A DNA stretch of 38,874 nt, taken from a virus. The stretch covers positions 1 to 38,874 of the IMG/VR virus record IMGVR_UViG_3300025636_000389; one strand, given 5' to 3'. Numbering within the stretch: the stretch's first letter is position 1; each line of letters starts with the position of its first letter. Of this stretch, positions 22,202 through 30,521 are shown piece after piece. The notes under the pieces were generated by a model that was given only the letters and a program-made list of their open reading frames with translations, had not been told where the DNA came from and searched no databases. The position numbers and the translations under genes are program-made.

Positions 22202-22204
22202 ATA
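22197..22204 (+). promoter_or_regulatory. T4-type late promoter (TATAAATA)
   Basis: The exact box overlaps the TAA stop of the nuclease gene and lies 45 bases before the ATG at 22250. It opens a block of late-type genes. Confidence 0.75.
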
Positions 22205-22249
22205 GTAACTAATGTACTCTACTTTACCGGTAGAGCAGAAGGAACTTAA

Positions 22250-23401
22250 ATGGCAAATCTATCGTACAACGAAATAACAAGAGAAAACAAAGAATATCGT
22301 TCTGAAGTTCTTGTTCAGAAAGTTTTCCAAATGGATGGAAAATCTAATACTTTCGTCACTGATGAGGGTATTTTTCTTGCTGATTGTGTCATCATAAATG
22401 GTAAAAAGTTTATGGTAGGTGACCCCGTAGATATTGCGGGTAAGATTCTCTCTCTTAAACTACTACCAGTTTCTAAAAGAAAGGTTTCTATTGGTGGTAC
22501 ACTTCAGGGCTCTACAACAAGAAAAGAACTTTTACTGAATAAACTGGAAAAGACTGAGGAGTTTGGTGGTCAACCTGCAGGTGGTACCAGAGTAAACAAA
22601 GGTATCAAATTCGAACATGACTTCGTCGCAGTATTGGACGAACAGTTAGCTGGTGTTGTAAGTAACAAGACGTATTCAAAAGAAGTCCAATATATACTTA
22701 ATGCCTGTGCTAAGAAAAATAAATCTCCGGTGGTCGGAGTTATTCCAGAGGGTGCTCAGAACCAAAGTCGTCCTATTAAAATGGCGGGTTCTCAGTTACA
22801 TATTGCCCCACTTAACCATAAAGACCATGGCGCAAAGTTAACGGATATTACTCTAAAACATGCTGATGGTAGTTATAGTTACCTTTCATTGAAGTTCTCA
22901 AGCACTTTGACATTTATGAATGCCGGAATTAGTTTAATATTTCCGCAATCACAGATACGACAGGGTGAGATAACAACTGATATGGGTAAGGCCATATTAG
23001 AGACTTTAGGTATGGAATCTGCTATATTCTGTGATGTGTTTAATAGTTATGGAAGACGAAAATTTCCAACAGTAAAGGCAAAACTAAACGGTGAAAAGTT
23101 AAAGAAGTTTTTACAGACCTGTATAGGTTCCCAATATTGGATGGTACATGGAATGGAAGGCGGCAAGGTGTACTTTTGGGAAATGTCAGCAGCAAATAAT
23201 CCGAAGTATGCTACTATTACCGGAGATGTCGAGATACAGTACGGTGGTAAGAATGGTAACGGTAAACGTATCGATATAGTGTTTGGTAATCAATACTTCG
23301 ATTTTAAAATAAATATACGGAATAAACAAGGTGGACTCTACCCATCTCACATTATGTGCGACTATAAGAGTAAACCCGCCACCGGAAAGAAATTACTTTA
23401 G
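22250..23401 (+). CDS. Conserved hypothetical late protein (383 aa)
   Basis: This late gene has an AAGGA ribosome site. I recognise no named family. The N-terminal 100 residues are strand-rich (KVFQMDG...FVTDEGIFLADCVIING). The middle holds KFEHDFVAVL and then DITLKHADGSYSYLSLKFSS, an acidic-to-SLK pattern that might be a restriction-endonuclease-like fold. Unlike its neighbours it lacks the MKxF leader. It is followed after eight bases by the KWDG gene, so the two are probably made together. Confidence 0.6.
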   Translation: MANLSYNEITRENKEYRSEVLVQKVFQMDGKSNTFVTDEGIFLADCVIINGKKFMVGDPVDIAGKILSLKLLPVSKRKVSIGGTLQGSTTRKELLLNKLEKTEEFGGQPAGGTRVNKGIKFEHDFVAVLDEQLAGVVSNKTYSKEVQYILNACAKKNKSPVVGVIPEGAQNQSRPIKMAGSQLHIAPLNHKDHGAKLTDITLKHADGSYSYLSLKFSSTLTFMNAGISLIFPQSQIRQGEITTDMGKAILETLGMESAIFCDVFNSYGRRKFPTVKAKLNGEKLKKFLQTCIGSQYWMVHGMEGGKVYFWEMSAANNPKYATITGDVEIQYGGKNGNGKRIDIVFGNQYFDFKINIRNKQGGLYPSHIMCDYKSKPATGKKLL

Positions 23402-23409
23402 GAATAATA

Positions 23410-24630
23410 ATGATAGACTTTTCAACGTTCATAACTGAACAGAAGAACACCCATATGACACATATCGAAGATAAAGTTATCTACGGTGGTGTTGACGGTA
23501 CTCGTCAGGCGATATTCGCATTACGTTCATTGCGAGATATGTTGGCGGGTAAAGCCAAAGGTAAAGTATCTGTGAAGTGGGACGGTGCGCCTGCCATTTT
23601 TTGTGGAACTGATCCATCGGATGGAAAGTTCTTTGTTGCGAAGAAAGGGATTTTTAATAAGAATCCAAAGGTGTACAAAACGAATGAAGATGTTGAAGAA
23701 GATACGAGCGGTGACTTGGCGGAAAAACTTAAAGACGCTCTTAAATATTTGCCAGCTCTTGGTATTAAAGGTGTTATTCAAGGTGACTTTCTTTTTGGTC
23801 GTGGCGATCTTAAAACTAAGAAAATAGATGGACAGGACTATGTAGTCTTTCAACCAAATACTATCGCATATGCCGTACCAGTAGACCAATCCAAAGAAAT
23901 ACGCGCTGCTAAGATTGGTATCGTGTGGCATACCACATATACTGGTAGTACTTTTGAAACCATGAAGGCGTCATATGGCGTTGATATGAAGACTATAAAT
24001 AGTAGTAAGAATGTCTGGTCTCAAGACGCAATGCTCAGAAACTTGACTAATGCCACAATGACTGTGCGTGAAACTACTGCGGTAAACACACTGTTGACCC
24101 AGGCAGGTAAACTGTTCAATCAGATATCTGGTAATACGCTCCGGTCATTAGAGAGTAATCCCAAATTGGCTCAGATGATTGAACAGTTTAATAACACTTA
24201 TGTACGTAAAGGTGAGGTTATTACCGATACTAAATCACATGTGGACAAACTTATTTCTTTTATTGAAGAAAAGTTTCAGAAAGAGATTGATAAACGAAAA
24301 ACTGAAAAGGGTAAGTCCGCACAACGATTAAAACGGGATGATTTATTGGTATTCTTTTCTCAAGATAACCGCGATTCTCTTGTTAAAATGTTTGAACTGC
24401 AGAAAGTTATTGTACTGGCGAAATTAAAACTTATAAATAGTCTTGATAAACTTAAATCAATCGACACATTTGTGAAAACTCCTAATGGCTATAAAGTTAC
24501 TGGTGAGGAAGGATATGTCGCAATTGATAAACTTGGTGGTGATGCGGTGAAACTCGTTGACCGTATGGAATTTTCATACAACAACTTTTCGCCAGATATA
24601 TTAAAGGGTTGGGAATCCAACCGTAGATAA
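23410..24630 (+). CDS. KWDG nucleotidyltransferase/ligase-like protein with head-targeting leader
   Basis: The 406-residue protein carries VKWDGAPAIF with Lys56 in the KxDG motif of covalent nucleotidyltransferases (DNA/RNA ligases and capping enzymes). FVAKKG and IQGDFLFG follow where ligase motifs III and IIIa could lie. A C-terminal EGYVAIDKLGGDAVKLVD resembles the EGxxxK...K motif IV/V region. The N-terminus MIDFSTFITE is like the head-targeting leaders nearby, with ITE as a possible gp21-type cut site. It may be a late, virion-carried ligase or nucleotidyltransferase. The substrate is unknown. Confidence 0.7.
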   Translation: MIDFSTFITEQKNTHMTHIEDKVIYGGVDGTRQAIFALRSLRDMLAGKAKGKVSVKWDGAPAIFCGTDPSDGKFFVAKKGIFNKNPKVYKTNEDVEEDTSGDLAEKLKDALKYLPALGIKGVIQGDFLFGRGDLKTKKIDGQDYVVFQPNTIAYAVPVDQSKEIRAAKIGIVWHTTYTGSTFETMKASYGVDMKTINSSKNVWSQDAMLRNLTNATMTVRETTAVNTLLTQAGKLFNQISGNTLRSLESNPKLAQMIEQFNNTYVRKGEVITDTKSHVDKLISFIEEKFQKEIDKRKTEKGKSAQRLKRDDLLVFFSQDNRDSLVKMFELQKVIVLAKLKLINSLDKLKSIDTFVKTPNGYKVTGEEGYVAIDKLGGDAVKLVDRMEFSYNNFSPDILKGWESNRR

Positions 24631-24661
24631 AAATGGGTTGAACCAAATAGAGGAAAATCAA

Positions 24662-25120
24662 ATGGCACCTATGTCATTTAAGCAATTTGTTAATGTTGAT
24701 TACGCCAATGGTGGTGATGAACAGTTGGCATATAACGCTCAAAAAAGAAAAAAAGAATCTGTCGAGACTCAAGATGAGGCACTTGACATTACCCAGCGAC
24801 GTAAACTTTCTCAACGTATGAAACGTATGAAGTCACGTATCGCAATGGGTCGTAAACGAGCATCGCGTAAAGTTGCGAGTATGGACAAACTAAAAATCCG
24901 CGCACGTAAACAAGCACGCAATCAAATCATAAAAAAACTAACTAAGGATATCCCTAAATCCGAGTTATCTAATGCTCGTAAAAAGGATATAGAAAAGAGA
25001 TTAGAGAGACCTGCTATACAGAATCGTATTGCGCGTATCGCTAAGAAGTCTTTACCCCAAGTGCGTAAAGCAGAGTTAGAAAAGAAACGTGGGGGCGGTG
25101 CGAAAAAAGATGCCAATTAA
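24662..25120 (+). CDS. Highly basic late protein, probable DNA- or head-associated
   Basis: The ATG at 24662 is chosen for its GAGGAAAA ribosome site; an upstream TTG frame has none. The 152-residue product starts MAPMSFKQFVN, a variant of the nearby leader motif, and then is very rich in Lys and Arg (RRKLSQRMKRMKSRIAMG...). The second half is helical and charged. Related basic proteins are frequent in marine T4-like phages. Composition suggests binding to packaged DNA, as for T4 internal proteins. No enzyme motif is present. Confidence 0.65.
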   Translation: MAPMSFKQFVNVDYANGGDEQLAYNAQKRKKESVETQDEALDITQRRKLSQRMKRMKSRIAMGRKRASRKVASMDKLKIRARKQARNQIIKKLTKDIPKSELSNARKKDIEKRLERPAIQNRIARIAKKSLPQVRKAELEKKRGGGAKKDAN

Positions 25121-27086
25121 GAATTTTTCCCAATACCTGATTGAAGAAGAGCGTGAAGTATTTTTCACGTTCGGTCGGATGAATCCTCCGACTATCGGTC
25201 ACGGTAAAGTAATGGATGTCCTTTCTCAAAAGTCTGGTAAAGCAGACTATAAAGTATTCGTATCACAAACAAACGATGCTAAGAAAAATCCATTGTCTTA
25301 TTCAGACAAAATTAAACACGTGCGTAAGATGTTTCCAAAACACGCACGTCAAGTTATGGTAGACAAGAAAGTAAAAACTGCCATAGATGCGCTGGTATCA
25401 TTATATGACCAAGGTTACCGTTCAGTAACTATGGTGGTAGGTGATGACCGCATAAGAGAATTCGACGTATTGTTCAATAAATATAATGGACAACAGGCCA
25501 GACATGGTTTCTACAACTTCAAAAACATTAATATAGTATCTGCCGGTAAGAGAGACCCTGATGCTGAAGGTGTTGAAGGAATGTCAGCGTCAAAACAAAG
25601 ACAGAATGCCGTAAATAATGATTTTGTGTCTTTCTCTCAAGGTGTACCTAAGTCAATGACCAATGCGGATGCTCGTCGTTTATACAACGATGTACGTAAA
25701 GGTATGGGACTAAAAGAGACCTCCGAATTCCGTAATCACCTGACACTAGAATCAGTATCACCTATCCGCGAAAAGTTCGTAAGCGGTGAGTTGTTCGGTG
25801 TGGGTGACGAAGTCATAGTAAAAGATAGTGACGAACTAGCAACAGTTGCTGTTCTAGGTAGTAACTATGTTATAGTCGAAACTCATGAAGGTAAGAAATT
25901 GCGTAAGTGGTTAGATGCTGTCGAGTTAGTAGGTACTTTAGATGAAGAAGTATCTCAGAAAGAGATTAATGACCTAGAAAAGTTCGCTGACCGACTACTT
26001 AATAAGTTTGATGTTGACATCGAATTCACCCGTCACTTCAAAGACCGCATGAATGATAAACGTAATAGACCTGATATTAAAATCTCAGAGTTAGAAAAAC
26101 TTTTTCAGAAAATGGCAGATAACAAGGGTAAGAAGATTAAGAAACACGGTAACTCAGAGGCAATCCTCAAGGATATGCAGTCTGACCTGAATCTACCTGT
26201 AGTCATCAACTGGAAGAATGGCGAGTTTGAAGTTGTTAACAAAACAATAATGCGTAAGAAAGCATTCAAGTCTCCTGACCCACAACTCAAGTATGAGAGT
26301 CAAGACCCAGATATCAAAGACCGTGAGGGAACTCAACCTTCACGTTATCACGCAGGACTAAAGAAGTCTACCAAAGTAAAACGTGACGCGCACTTCAAAA
26401 AACATGGTAAGAAAGCAGACGATGATTCATCTGCGTATAAACCAGCTCCTGGCGATGCGACCGCAAAAACTAAACCATCTAAATATACCAAATCATTTAA
26501 GGATATGTATGATGAAGATTGTTGGGACGGTTATAAAGAAGTCGGTATGAAAAAGAAAGGGGACAAGATGGTTCCTAATTGTGTCGCAGAAGATATTGAT
26601 GAGGGGTTCCTTGATAAATTAAAGTCTATGACCCTTAGTAAGTCTCAATACCAAGATGCGTTGGTAGTCTTAAAGAAACTTCTGAATCGCAAGAAAAAGG
26701 AAGGTCGAGGTAAAATGAAGCATAGTACACATTATTATGCGCAGCAGATCGCCAAGTCATATGCGGGTATGAACCATAGAGCACTTCATGATATGTTAGG
26801 GAATTGGAAACCAAAAACCATGAAACAACTTGGACTTGAAGAAAAAAGATATGCGCTCTATGATACATTGGAACTTGACGAAGGGCCTGATGGTATCGCT
26901 GCTAAGGCGAAGAAGTCTGGTATATCACCCGAGACTCTAAAGAAAGTTTATAATCGTGGAGTTGCGGCATGGAAGACTGGTCACCGGCCAGGTACCACTC
27001 CTCAACAATGGGGACACGCACGAGTCAATGCGTTCATTGTTAAGAAGAAAAAGGGTGGTCTTAACCACGACAAAGATTTAGCATAA
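25110..27086 (+). CDS. Modular late protein with HIGH-type nucleotidyltransferase domain
   Basis: The start is ATG 25110, overlapping the previous gene by 11 bases. The 658-residue product opens with the leader MPIKNFSQYLIEE. A nucleotidyltransferase domain follows: FTFGRMNPPTIGH (19-31, HxGH-like) and GMSASKQRQ (157-165, KMSKS-like). Further on are a strand-helix module with FTRHFKDRMNDK and VVNKTIMRKKAF, resembling RelE-type folds, and a PSRYHAGLKKSTKVKRD module. Next are CWDGYKEVGMKKKGDKMVPNC and a C-terminal basic domain with SGISPETLKKVYNRG. LDE, IDE and LEE sites at module borders fit the prohead protease rule, so it may be a processed head polyprotein. Confidence 0.7.
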   Translation: MPIKNFSQYLIEEEREVFFTFGRMNPPTIGHGKVMDVLSQKSGKADYKVFVSQTNDAKKNPLSYSDKIKHVRKMFPKHARQVMVDKKVKTAIDALVSLYDQGYRSVTMVVGDDRIREFDVLFNKYNGQQARHGFYNFKNINIVSAGKRDPDAEGVEGMSASKQRQNAVNNDFVSFSQGVPKSMTNADARRLYNDVRKGMGLKETSEFRNHLTLESVSPIREKFVSGELFGVGDEVIVKDSDELATVAVLGSNYVIVETHEGKKLRKWLDAVELVGTLDEEVSQKEINDLEKFADRLLNKFDVDIEFTRHFKDRMNDKRNRPDIKISELEKLFQKMADNKGKKIKKHGNSEAILKDMQSDLNLPVVINWKNGEFEVVNKTIMRKKAFKSPDPQLKYESQDPDIKDREGTQPSRYHAGLKKSTKVKRDAHFKKHGKKADDDSSAYKPAPGDATAKTKPSKYTKSFKDMYDEDCWDGYKEVGMKKKGDKMVPNCVAEDIDEGFLDKLKSMTLSKSQYQDALVVLKKLLNRKKKEGRGKMKHSTHYYAQQIAKSYAGMNHRALHDMLGNWKPKTMKQLGLEEKRYALYDTLELDEGPDGIAAKAKKSGISPETLKKVYNRGVAAWKTGHRPGTTPQQWGHARVNAFIVKKKKGGLNHDKDLA

Positions 27087-27092
27087 TAACAC

Positions 27093-27121
27093 TTGACAAT
27101 AAGCGATATTCAATATATAAT
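27093..27121 (+). promoter_or_regulatory. Sigma70 promoter inside the late-type block
   Basis: TTGACA (27093-27098) and TATAAT (27116-27121) are 17 bases apart, 37 bases before the ATG at 27158. A host-type promoter here would allow expression before late genes are switched on. Confidence 0.85.
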
Positions 27122-27157
27122 ACGTTATAAGGTCATGTAAAGGAATTAATAATTAAA

Positions 27158-27754
27158 ATGAAAACATTTCAAGAAATAAGAGAAGATAACCAAAGTATTG
27201 AACTTGGTGAAGCGCGCTACTTATCTCCCGCAGAGAAAAAATTTCGTGACCAAGAACGTAACGCAGGTTTAGAAGATGAAGGTAAACCATCATATGCTGG
27301 TAAGAAACTTATTCTTCTGAAGAACGGCAAACCTTTAAAGATTAGCGGTAAAGAAGTTGTGGTCAAAGACAAAAACCACGCGCAGGGTATTGTTAACAAG
27401 TTAATGAAGCAACCATTTAATAAAGATGCTAAGTTTTCAATGCGCGCCGTAAGTGAATCTGCTGAGATTGAAGAAGCTCGTCAAGACTCTGCGAAAGACG
27501 TTTACTGGCAGTCATATAGTCTTGCGGTACGTCACGCACTTGCTCAAGCGAAGAAGAAAGGTTTTGAGGTAGACGAAGATGATATCGATAAAGAGATTTC
27601 ATTCGGTTCTGGTAAGCCAGGACGTGGTAAGACAGTACGCCATACATTGAAGTTGACCAAAGGCGGTAAACCTCAGAAGAAAGCATTACATATTCAAGTA
27701 TACAATCGTGACACCGATAAGAGTCCGTTTGAACTTAACTTTTACATTTCATAG
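27158..27754 (+). CDS. Late/head-associated protein with capsid-targeting-like leader (198 aa)
   Basis: The N-terminus MKTFQEIREDNQSIELGEARY closely resembles T4 internal-protein leaders, and LGE/A is a good gp21-type cleavage site. A first basic module (YLSPAEKKFRDQERNAGL) ends near a second possible site, IEE/A (about residues 104-107). A second module (AKDVYWQSYSLAVRHALAQ... then FELNFYIS) follows. Catalytic motifs are not visible. It probably belongs to a family of small proteins put into the head. Confidence 0.65.
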   Translation: MKTFQEIREDNQSIELGEARYLSPAEKKFRDQERNAGLEDEGKPSYAGKKLILLKNGKPLKISGKEVVVKDKNHAQGIVNKLMKQPFNKDAKFSMRAVSESAEIEEARQDSAKDVYWQSYSLAVRHALAQAKKKGFEVDEDDIDKEISFGSGKPGRGKTVRHTLKLTKGGKPQKKALHIQVYNRDTDKSPFELNFYIS

Positions 27755-27762
27755 GAAAGACA

Positions 27763-28263
27763 ATGAAAGACTTTTTTGAATTAAGAGAAGGTAAATTACC
27801 ACCTCACCTAGCAAAGTTCTTTGATAAAGACGGCAACTTGAATAAAGATGCCGAAGAACGTGTTAAGAAAGGTAGAAAGGCGAAAGGACTAGACCCTTAC
27901 ACTGGTAAGAAACTAAAAGAAGAAGATGAACTCGATGAATCATTGAGTGCGATGATTAAGAAGAAACATGACAAGACTAAGAAAGACCAAGCAGATGCCA
28001 AGAAGAGTATCGAAACCAAACAACGTCTGAAAAAGTCAGGTATTCATGTTAAAGAAGAAACACTTGATGAAGCAAAAGAGTCAGGTATGGATATCGCACG
28101 TCGCATCGTGAAGAATAAACAACACGAGAAAGGTGTGGATATGACTACTGCTAACTTCATCCTACAGGTTTATAACAAAGTAAATGACGCAAACCAGAAG
28201 AAGATGGAAGGTTCTAGTCTGAAACAGCTTGTTGGTCTTGTACAGAAAGTTATGGGAAAATAA
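27763..28263 (+). CDS. Late/head-associated protein with leader motif (166 aa)
   Basis: The 166-residue, Lys-rich product begins MKDFFELREGK, with LRE/G as a possible prohead protease site. More such sites separate its parts: ELDE/S (about residue 60) and TLDE/A (about residue 107). The last part (IARRIVKNKQHEKGVDMTTANFILQVYN) is a compact helical module. No enzyme family is recognised. The gene lies eight bases after its neighbour, with an AGGAAAGA ribosome site. Confidence 0.62.
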   Translation: MKDFFELREGKLPPHLAKFFDKDGNLNKDAEERVKKGRKAKGLDPYTGKKLKEEDELDESLSAMIKKKHDKTKKDQADAKKSIETKQRLKKSGIHVKEETLDEAKESGMDIARRIVKNKQHEKGVDMTTANFILQVYNKVNDANQKKMEGSSLKQLVGLVQKVMGK

Positions 28264-28264
28264 G

Positions 28265-28615
28265 ATGAAATCATTTGACCAATTTAATAAGATAGACGAA
28301 CATTGTGAATGCAATGACCTATATGAGGATTTGGTCACTGAGTCTGCTGAGTATCAGGGCAAGAAAGTCAAACTCAACGACCCTATCCGTACTTCAGAGA
28401 ACCCTAACAAGAAGTTTAAGGTTTATGTCAAGAACGAATCTGGTACGGTCGTTGTAGTTCGTTTTGGTGACCCTAAGATGTCAATCAAACGTGATGACCC
28501 AGCAAGACGCAAATCATTCAGAGCAAGACATAACTGCGCAAACCCCGGCCCTAAATGGAAAGCAAGATACTGGTCTTGTTACCAATGGCGTGGTGGCGCA
28601 AAGGTAGACAGTTAA
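28265..28615 (+). CDS. Late/head-associated protein with conserved DP-R-FGDP domain (116 aa)
   Basis: The ATG at 28265 follows the previous stop by one base. The 116-residue product begins MKSFDQFNKIDEH and has LVTE/S as a possible cut before the core. The core (VKLNDPIRTSENPNKK..., RFGDPKMSIKRDDPARRKSF, RHNCANPGPKWKARYWSC) is a domain I have seen in many phage head or protease-associated proteins. Its Cys residues could bind metal. Its role is not known to me. Confidence 0.68.
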   Translation: MKSFDQFNKIDEHCECNDLYEDLVTESAEYQGKKVKLNDPIRTSENPNKKFKVYVKNESGTVVVVRFGDPKMSIKRDDPARRKSFRARHNCANPGPKWKARYWSCYQWRGGAKVDS

Positions 28616-28620
28616 TCTGT

Positions 28621-28628
28621 TATAAATA
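28621..28628 (+). promoter_or_regulatory. T4-type late promoter (TATAAATA)
   Basis: The exact box lies just after the preceding stop and 35 bases before the ATG at 28664. Confidence 0.75.
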
Positions 28629-28663
28629 GTACAATAATAAACTAAATTAATGGTAACCCATCA

Positions 28664-28954
28664 ATGCTGAATGAAAGTAGCTCAGGCGAACAGAGACTCG
28701 CCCGAATAGAAACTAAGATTGATAAATTGTCGGATGCGATGATTGATTTGGCGCGAGCCGAAGAAAAACTTATCAATATAGATAAAAACTCTCAGCAGCA
28801 TTCTGAGCGTATGAATCGTTTTTCTGCGCGTATGGATGACCTAGAAGAAACTGTAAACGACCAAGGCAAAACCGTAAAGGTAATGCAGTACGTATTAACA
28901 CTAACCGCCACTATTTTTGCGGGTATAATTGTCAAAACATTTTTTGACTCATAA
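28664..28954 (+). CDS. Coiled-coil membrane-anchored protein, XhlA-like
   Basis: The 96-residue product has a long heptad-like coiled coil (RLARIETKIDKLSDAMIDLARAEEKL and onward) and a single C-terminal membrane segment (about residues 74-93). This is the layout of XhlA/haemolysin-type phage proteins that join holins in lysis. Late expression from the box at 28621 fits that role. Low sequence identity is expected in such proteins, so the call rests on architecture. Confidence 0.55.
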   Translation: MLNESSSGEQRLARIETKIDKLSDAMIDLARAEEKLINIDKNSQQHSERMNRFSARMDDLEETVNDQGKTVKVMQYVLTLTATIFAGIIVKTFFDS

Positions 28955-28970
28955 TCGGAGATAAGTAACA

Positions 28971-29855
28971 ATGTCAAATATCAATAAAATTATGGAGGCA
29001 TATTTGTCAATGGTCTCCGAAGAAAACAAAAACCTAGACCAATTAGACGAAAGCAAAAAACTACTTGACCGATATCAAGAACTCAGATCAAATGGCAAGA
29101 AAGATAGTGCTATCATCGATATCATGATGAGTGACAGTTCATTCAAACGTTTCTCTAGAGATCAAATGTCTAAGATTATCGGTGACGCATTGCGTAGTGG
29201 TAAAATTTCTAAGAAAGTTAAAGAAGACGTTGAGTTAGAAGAGAAAAAGAAACTCGACCCTGTCAACGATAAAGAGAACGATAAAGAATTTAAAGATCGT
29301 AAAGACAAAGACATCGACAACGATGGTGATGTTGATTCGTCTGATGAGTTCCTTCACAAGAAACGTGCCGCAACTGATGACGCAATCGACGGTGGTAAGA
29401 AACCTGCTAAGAAAGAAGCAGTAGAACCAGAACCAGAAGAAGACGAAGTTGCTGAACCAAAGAAGAAACCTAAAACTGGTAAGGCATCTTTAACTAAAGA
29501 CATCAAACATAACTCACATACTGCTGACGCTACTGCCGAGATTTCTAAGATTGAGTCTGTGGATACTCGCGCAGCGTTTATCGAGATGTGGTCTCACATC
29601 GAAGAGGCAGTAAAGAGTAAACAAGTTCCTGATAGTGCCTCTAAACCAGAAGGTATCATGGACAAAGAATCTCCTAAGTCTAAAGAGTTCGCCAAGAAAC
29701 ACGATGTTGAAATGGGTAAGAAACCAGAATTGGTTGCAGATGACGAAGAAGGTCATGATATGGCAACTAAAGCAGGACGTGCCACTAAACAATCTAGTGG
29801 ACGAGGTAGTGATAATCTAAGTAATGGTGACAAGTCTCCGGTTAAGGGTAAGTAA
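28971..29855 (+). CDS. Charged late protein with EF-hand-like motif (294 aa)
   Basis: The product is highly charged and low in hydrophobic residues, as expected for a scaffold or core protein. It starts MSNINKIMEAYL, with IME/A as a possible cleavage site. A calcium-type loop DKDIDNDGDVDSSDE (about residues 112-126) is followed by FLHKKRAATDDAI, a motif pair frequent in marine T4-like phage structural proteins. HIEE/A near residue 212 is another possible protease site. Long Lys/Glu/Pro-rich linkers join the parts. The function is not known. Confidence 0.6.
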   Translation: MSNINKIMEAYLSMVSEENKNLDQLDESKKLLDRYQELRSNGKKDSAIIDIMMSDSSFKRFSRDQMSKIIGDALRSGKISKKVKEDVELEEKKKLDPVNDKENDKEFKDRKDKDIDNDGDVDSSDEFLHKKRAATDDAIDGGKKPAKKEAVEPEPEEDEVAEPKKKPKTGKASLTKDIKHNSHTADATAEISKIESVDTRAAFIEMWSHIEEAVKSKQVPDSASKPEGIMDKESPKSKEFAKKHDVEMGKKPELVADDEEGHDMATKAGRATKQSSGRGSDNLSNGDKSPVKGK

Positions 29856-29857
29856 TA

Positions 29858-30061
29858 ATGCTTACCTTGTTGACTTCAACATCAACTAAGATAAAAGAAT
29901 CAACTATTAGTAAGCGAACCAAGTTTCCTGATAGTAGATACTATTCAATGACTAAGGGGGATCTTATAAAGATGTGTGCCCAATTAGGTATTGAAATAAA
30001 TGGTCTCACTGGCGAGACCAAAGAAATAATTATTATGCGTATACGCGAACAACGAGGATAG
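29858..30061 (+). CDS. Small SAP/HeH-like protein
   Basis: The 67-residue product ends with MTKGDLIKMCAQLGIEINGLTGETKEIIIMRIRE. This has the helix-extended loop-helix pattern of SAP or HeH domains that bind DNA. The N-terminal half is Ser/Thr-rich. It starts two bases after the previous stop. A second protein with a similar motif is encoded at 30286. Confidence 0.5.
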   Translation: MLTLLTSTSTKIKESTISKRTKFPDSRYYSMTKGDLIKMCAQLGIEINGLTGETKEIIIMRIREQRG

Positions 30062-30065
30062 TAAA

Positions 30066-30296
30066 ATGATTAAAGCTCCACATTGGTGTAAAAATGCTGA
30101 ACCTACTGTAAAAGGTTGGGTTGACTCTAAATCTGGTGAGTTAATGAAGTCTCAGAAATTTACACATAAACAGGTTGCTGAATGGCATGATGCCCTTCAT
30201 GGTATTGGTAACAAACATGATGTTGCCGAAGTTGTACTCAACCATGAAGATGATTTAATTGAAGATGATTATATCGAGGAAGAAGATGATGTTTAA
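30066..30296 (+). CDS. Hypothetical protein with acidic tail (76 aa)
   Basis: The N-terminal half (APHWCKNAEPTVKGWVD) looks like a conserved phage domain with a single Cys, but I cannot name it. The C-terminus is a run of Asp and Glu. The last bases overlap the next start (ATGATG). No motif supports a function. Confidence 0.5.
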   Translation: MIKAPHWCKNAEPTVKGWVDSKSGELMKSQKFTHKQVAEWHDALHGIGNKHDVAEVVLNHEDDLIEDDYIEEEDDV

Positions 30297-30498
30297 TTTT
30301 ATATGTAAGTTGTTTGCTAAAAAGGAAGATTCTACTCCAGTATCTTTAACTGAGGCTCCCTCTCATAGACCTTTGGCGAAGATGACTAAACAAGAGCTTG
30401 ATGACCTAGGTGCGCACCACGGTATTAAGTTAGACCGTCGTAAGAAAAAATCAGTTCTTGTACAAGAGTTACAAGACGCAGGGATTACTCACAAGTAA
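30286..30498 (+). CDS. Small SAP/HeH-like protein (70 aa)
   Basis: Either ATG 30286 or 30289 can be the start; the former is placed seven bases after a GAGGA site. The product has a hydrophobic, basic N-terminus (FNFICKLFAKKE) and a C-terminal MTKQELDDLGAHHGIKLDRRKK, a SAP/HeH-like helix-loop-helix pattern like that at 29858. Together the two may be small DNA-binding or head-associated proteins. Confidence 0.5.
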   Translation: MMFNFICKLFAKKEDSTPVSLTEAPSHRPLAKMTKQELDDLGAHHGIKLDRRKKKSVLVQELQDAGITHK

Positions 30499-30521
30499 TC
30501 TCTCCCATATGGGTTTACATT

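Noticed and set aside
24432-24439. TATAAATA inside the KWDG gene
   Set aside because: It matches the late box but lies about 220 bases before the next start and within a coding sequence that encodes it naturally (LINS region). It is not reported as a promoter without transcript data.
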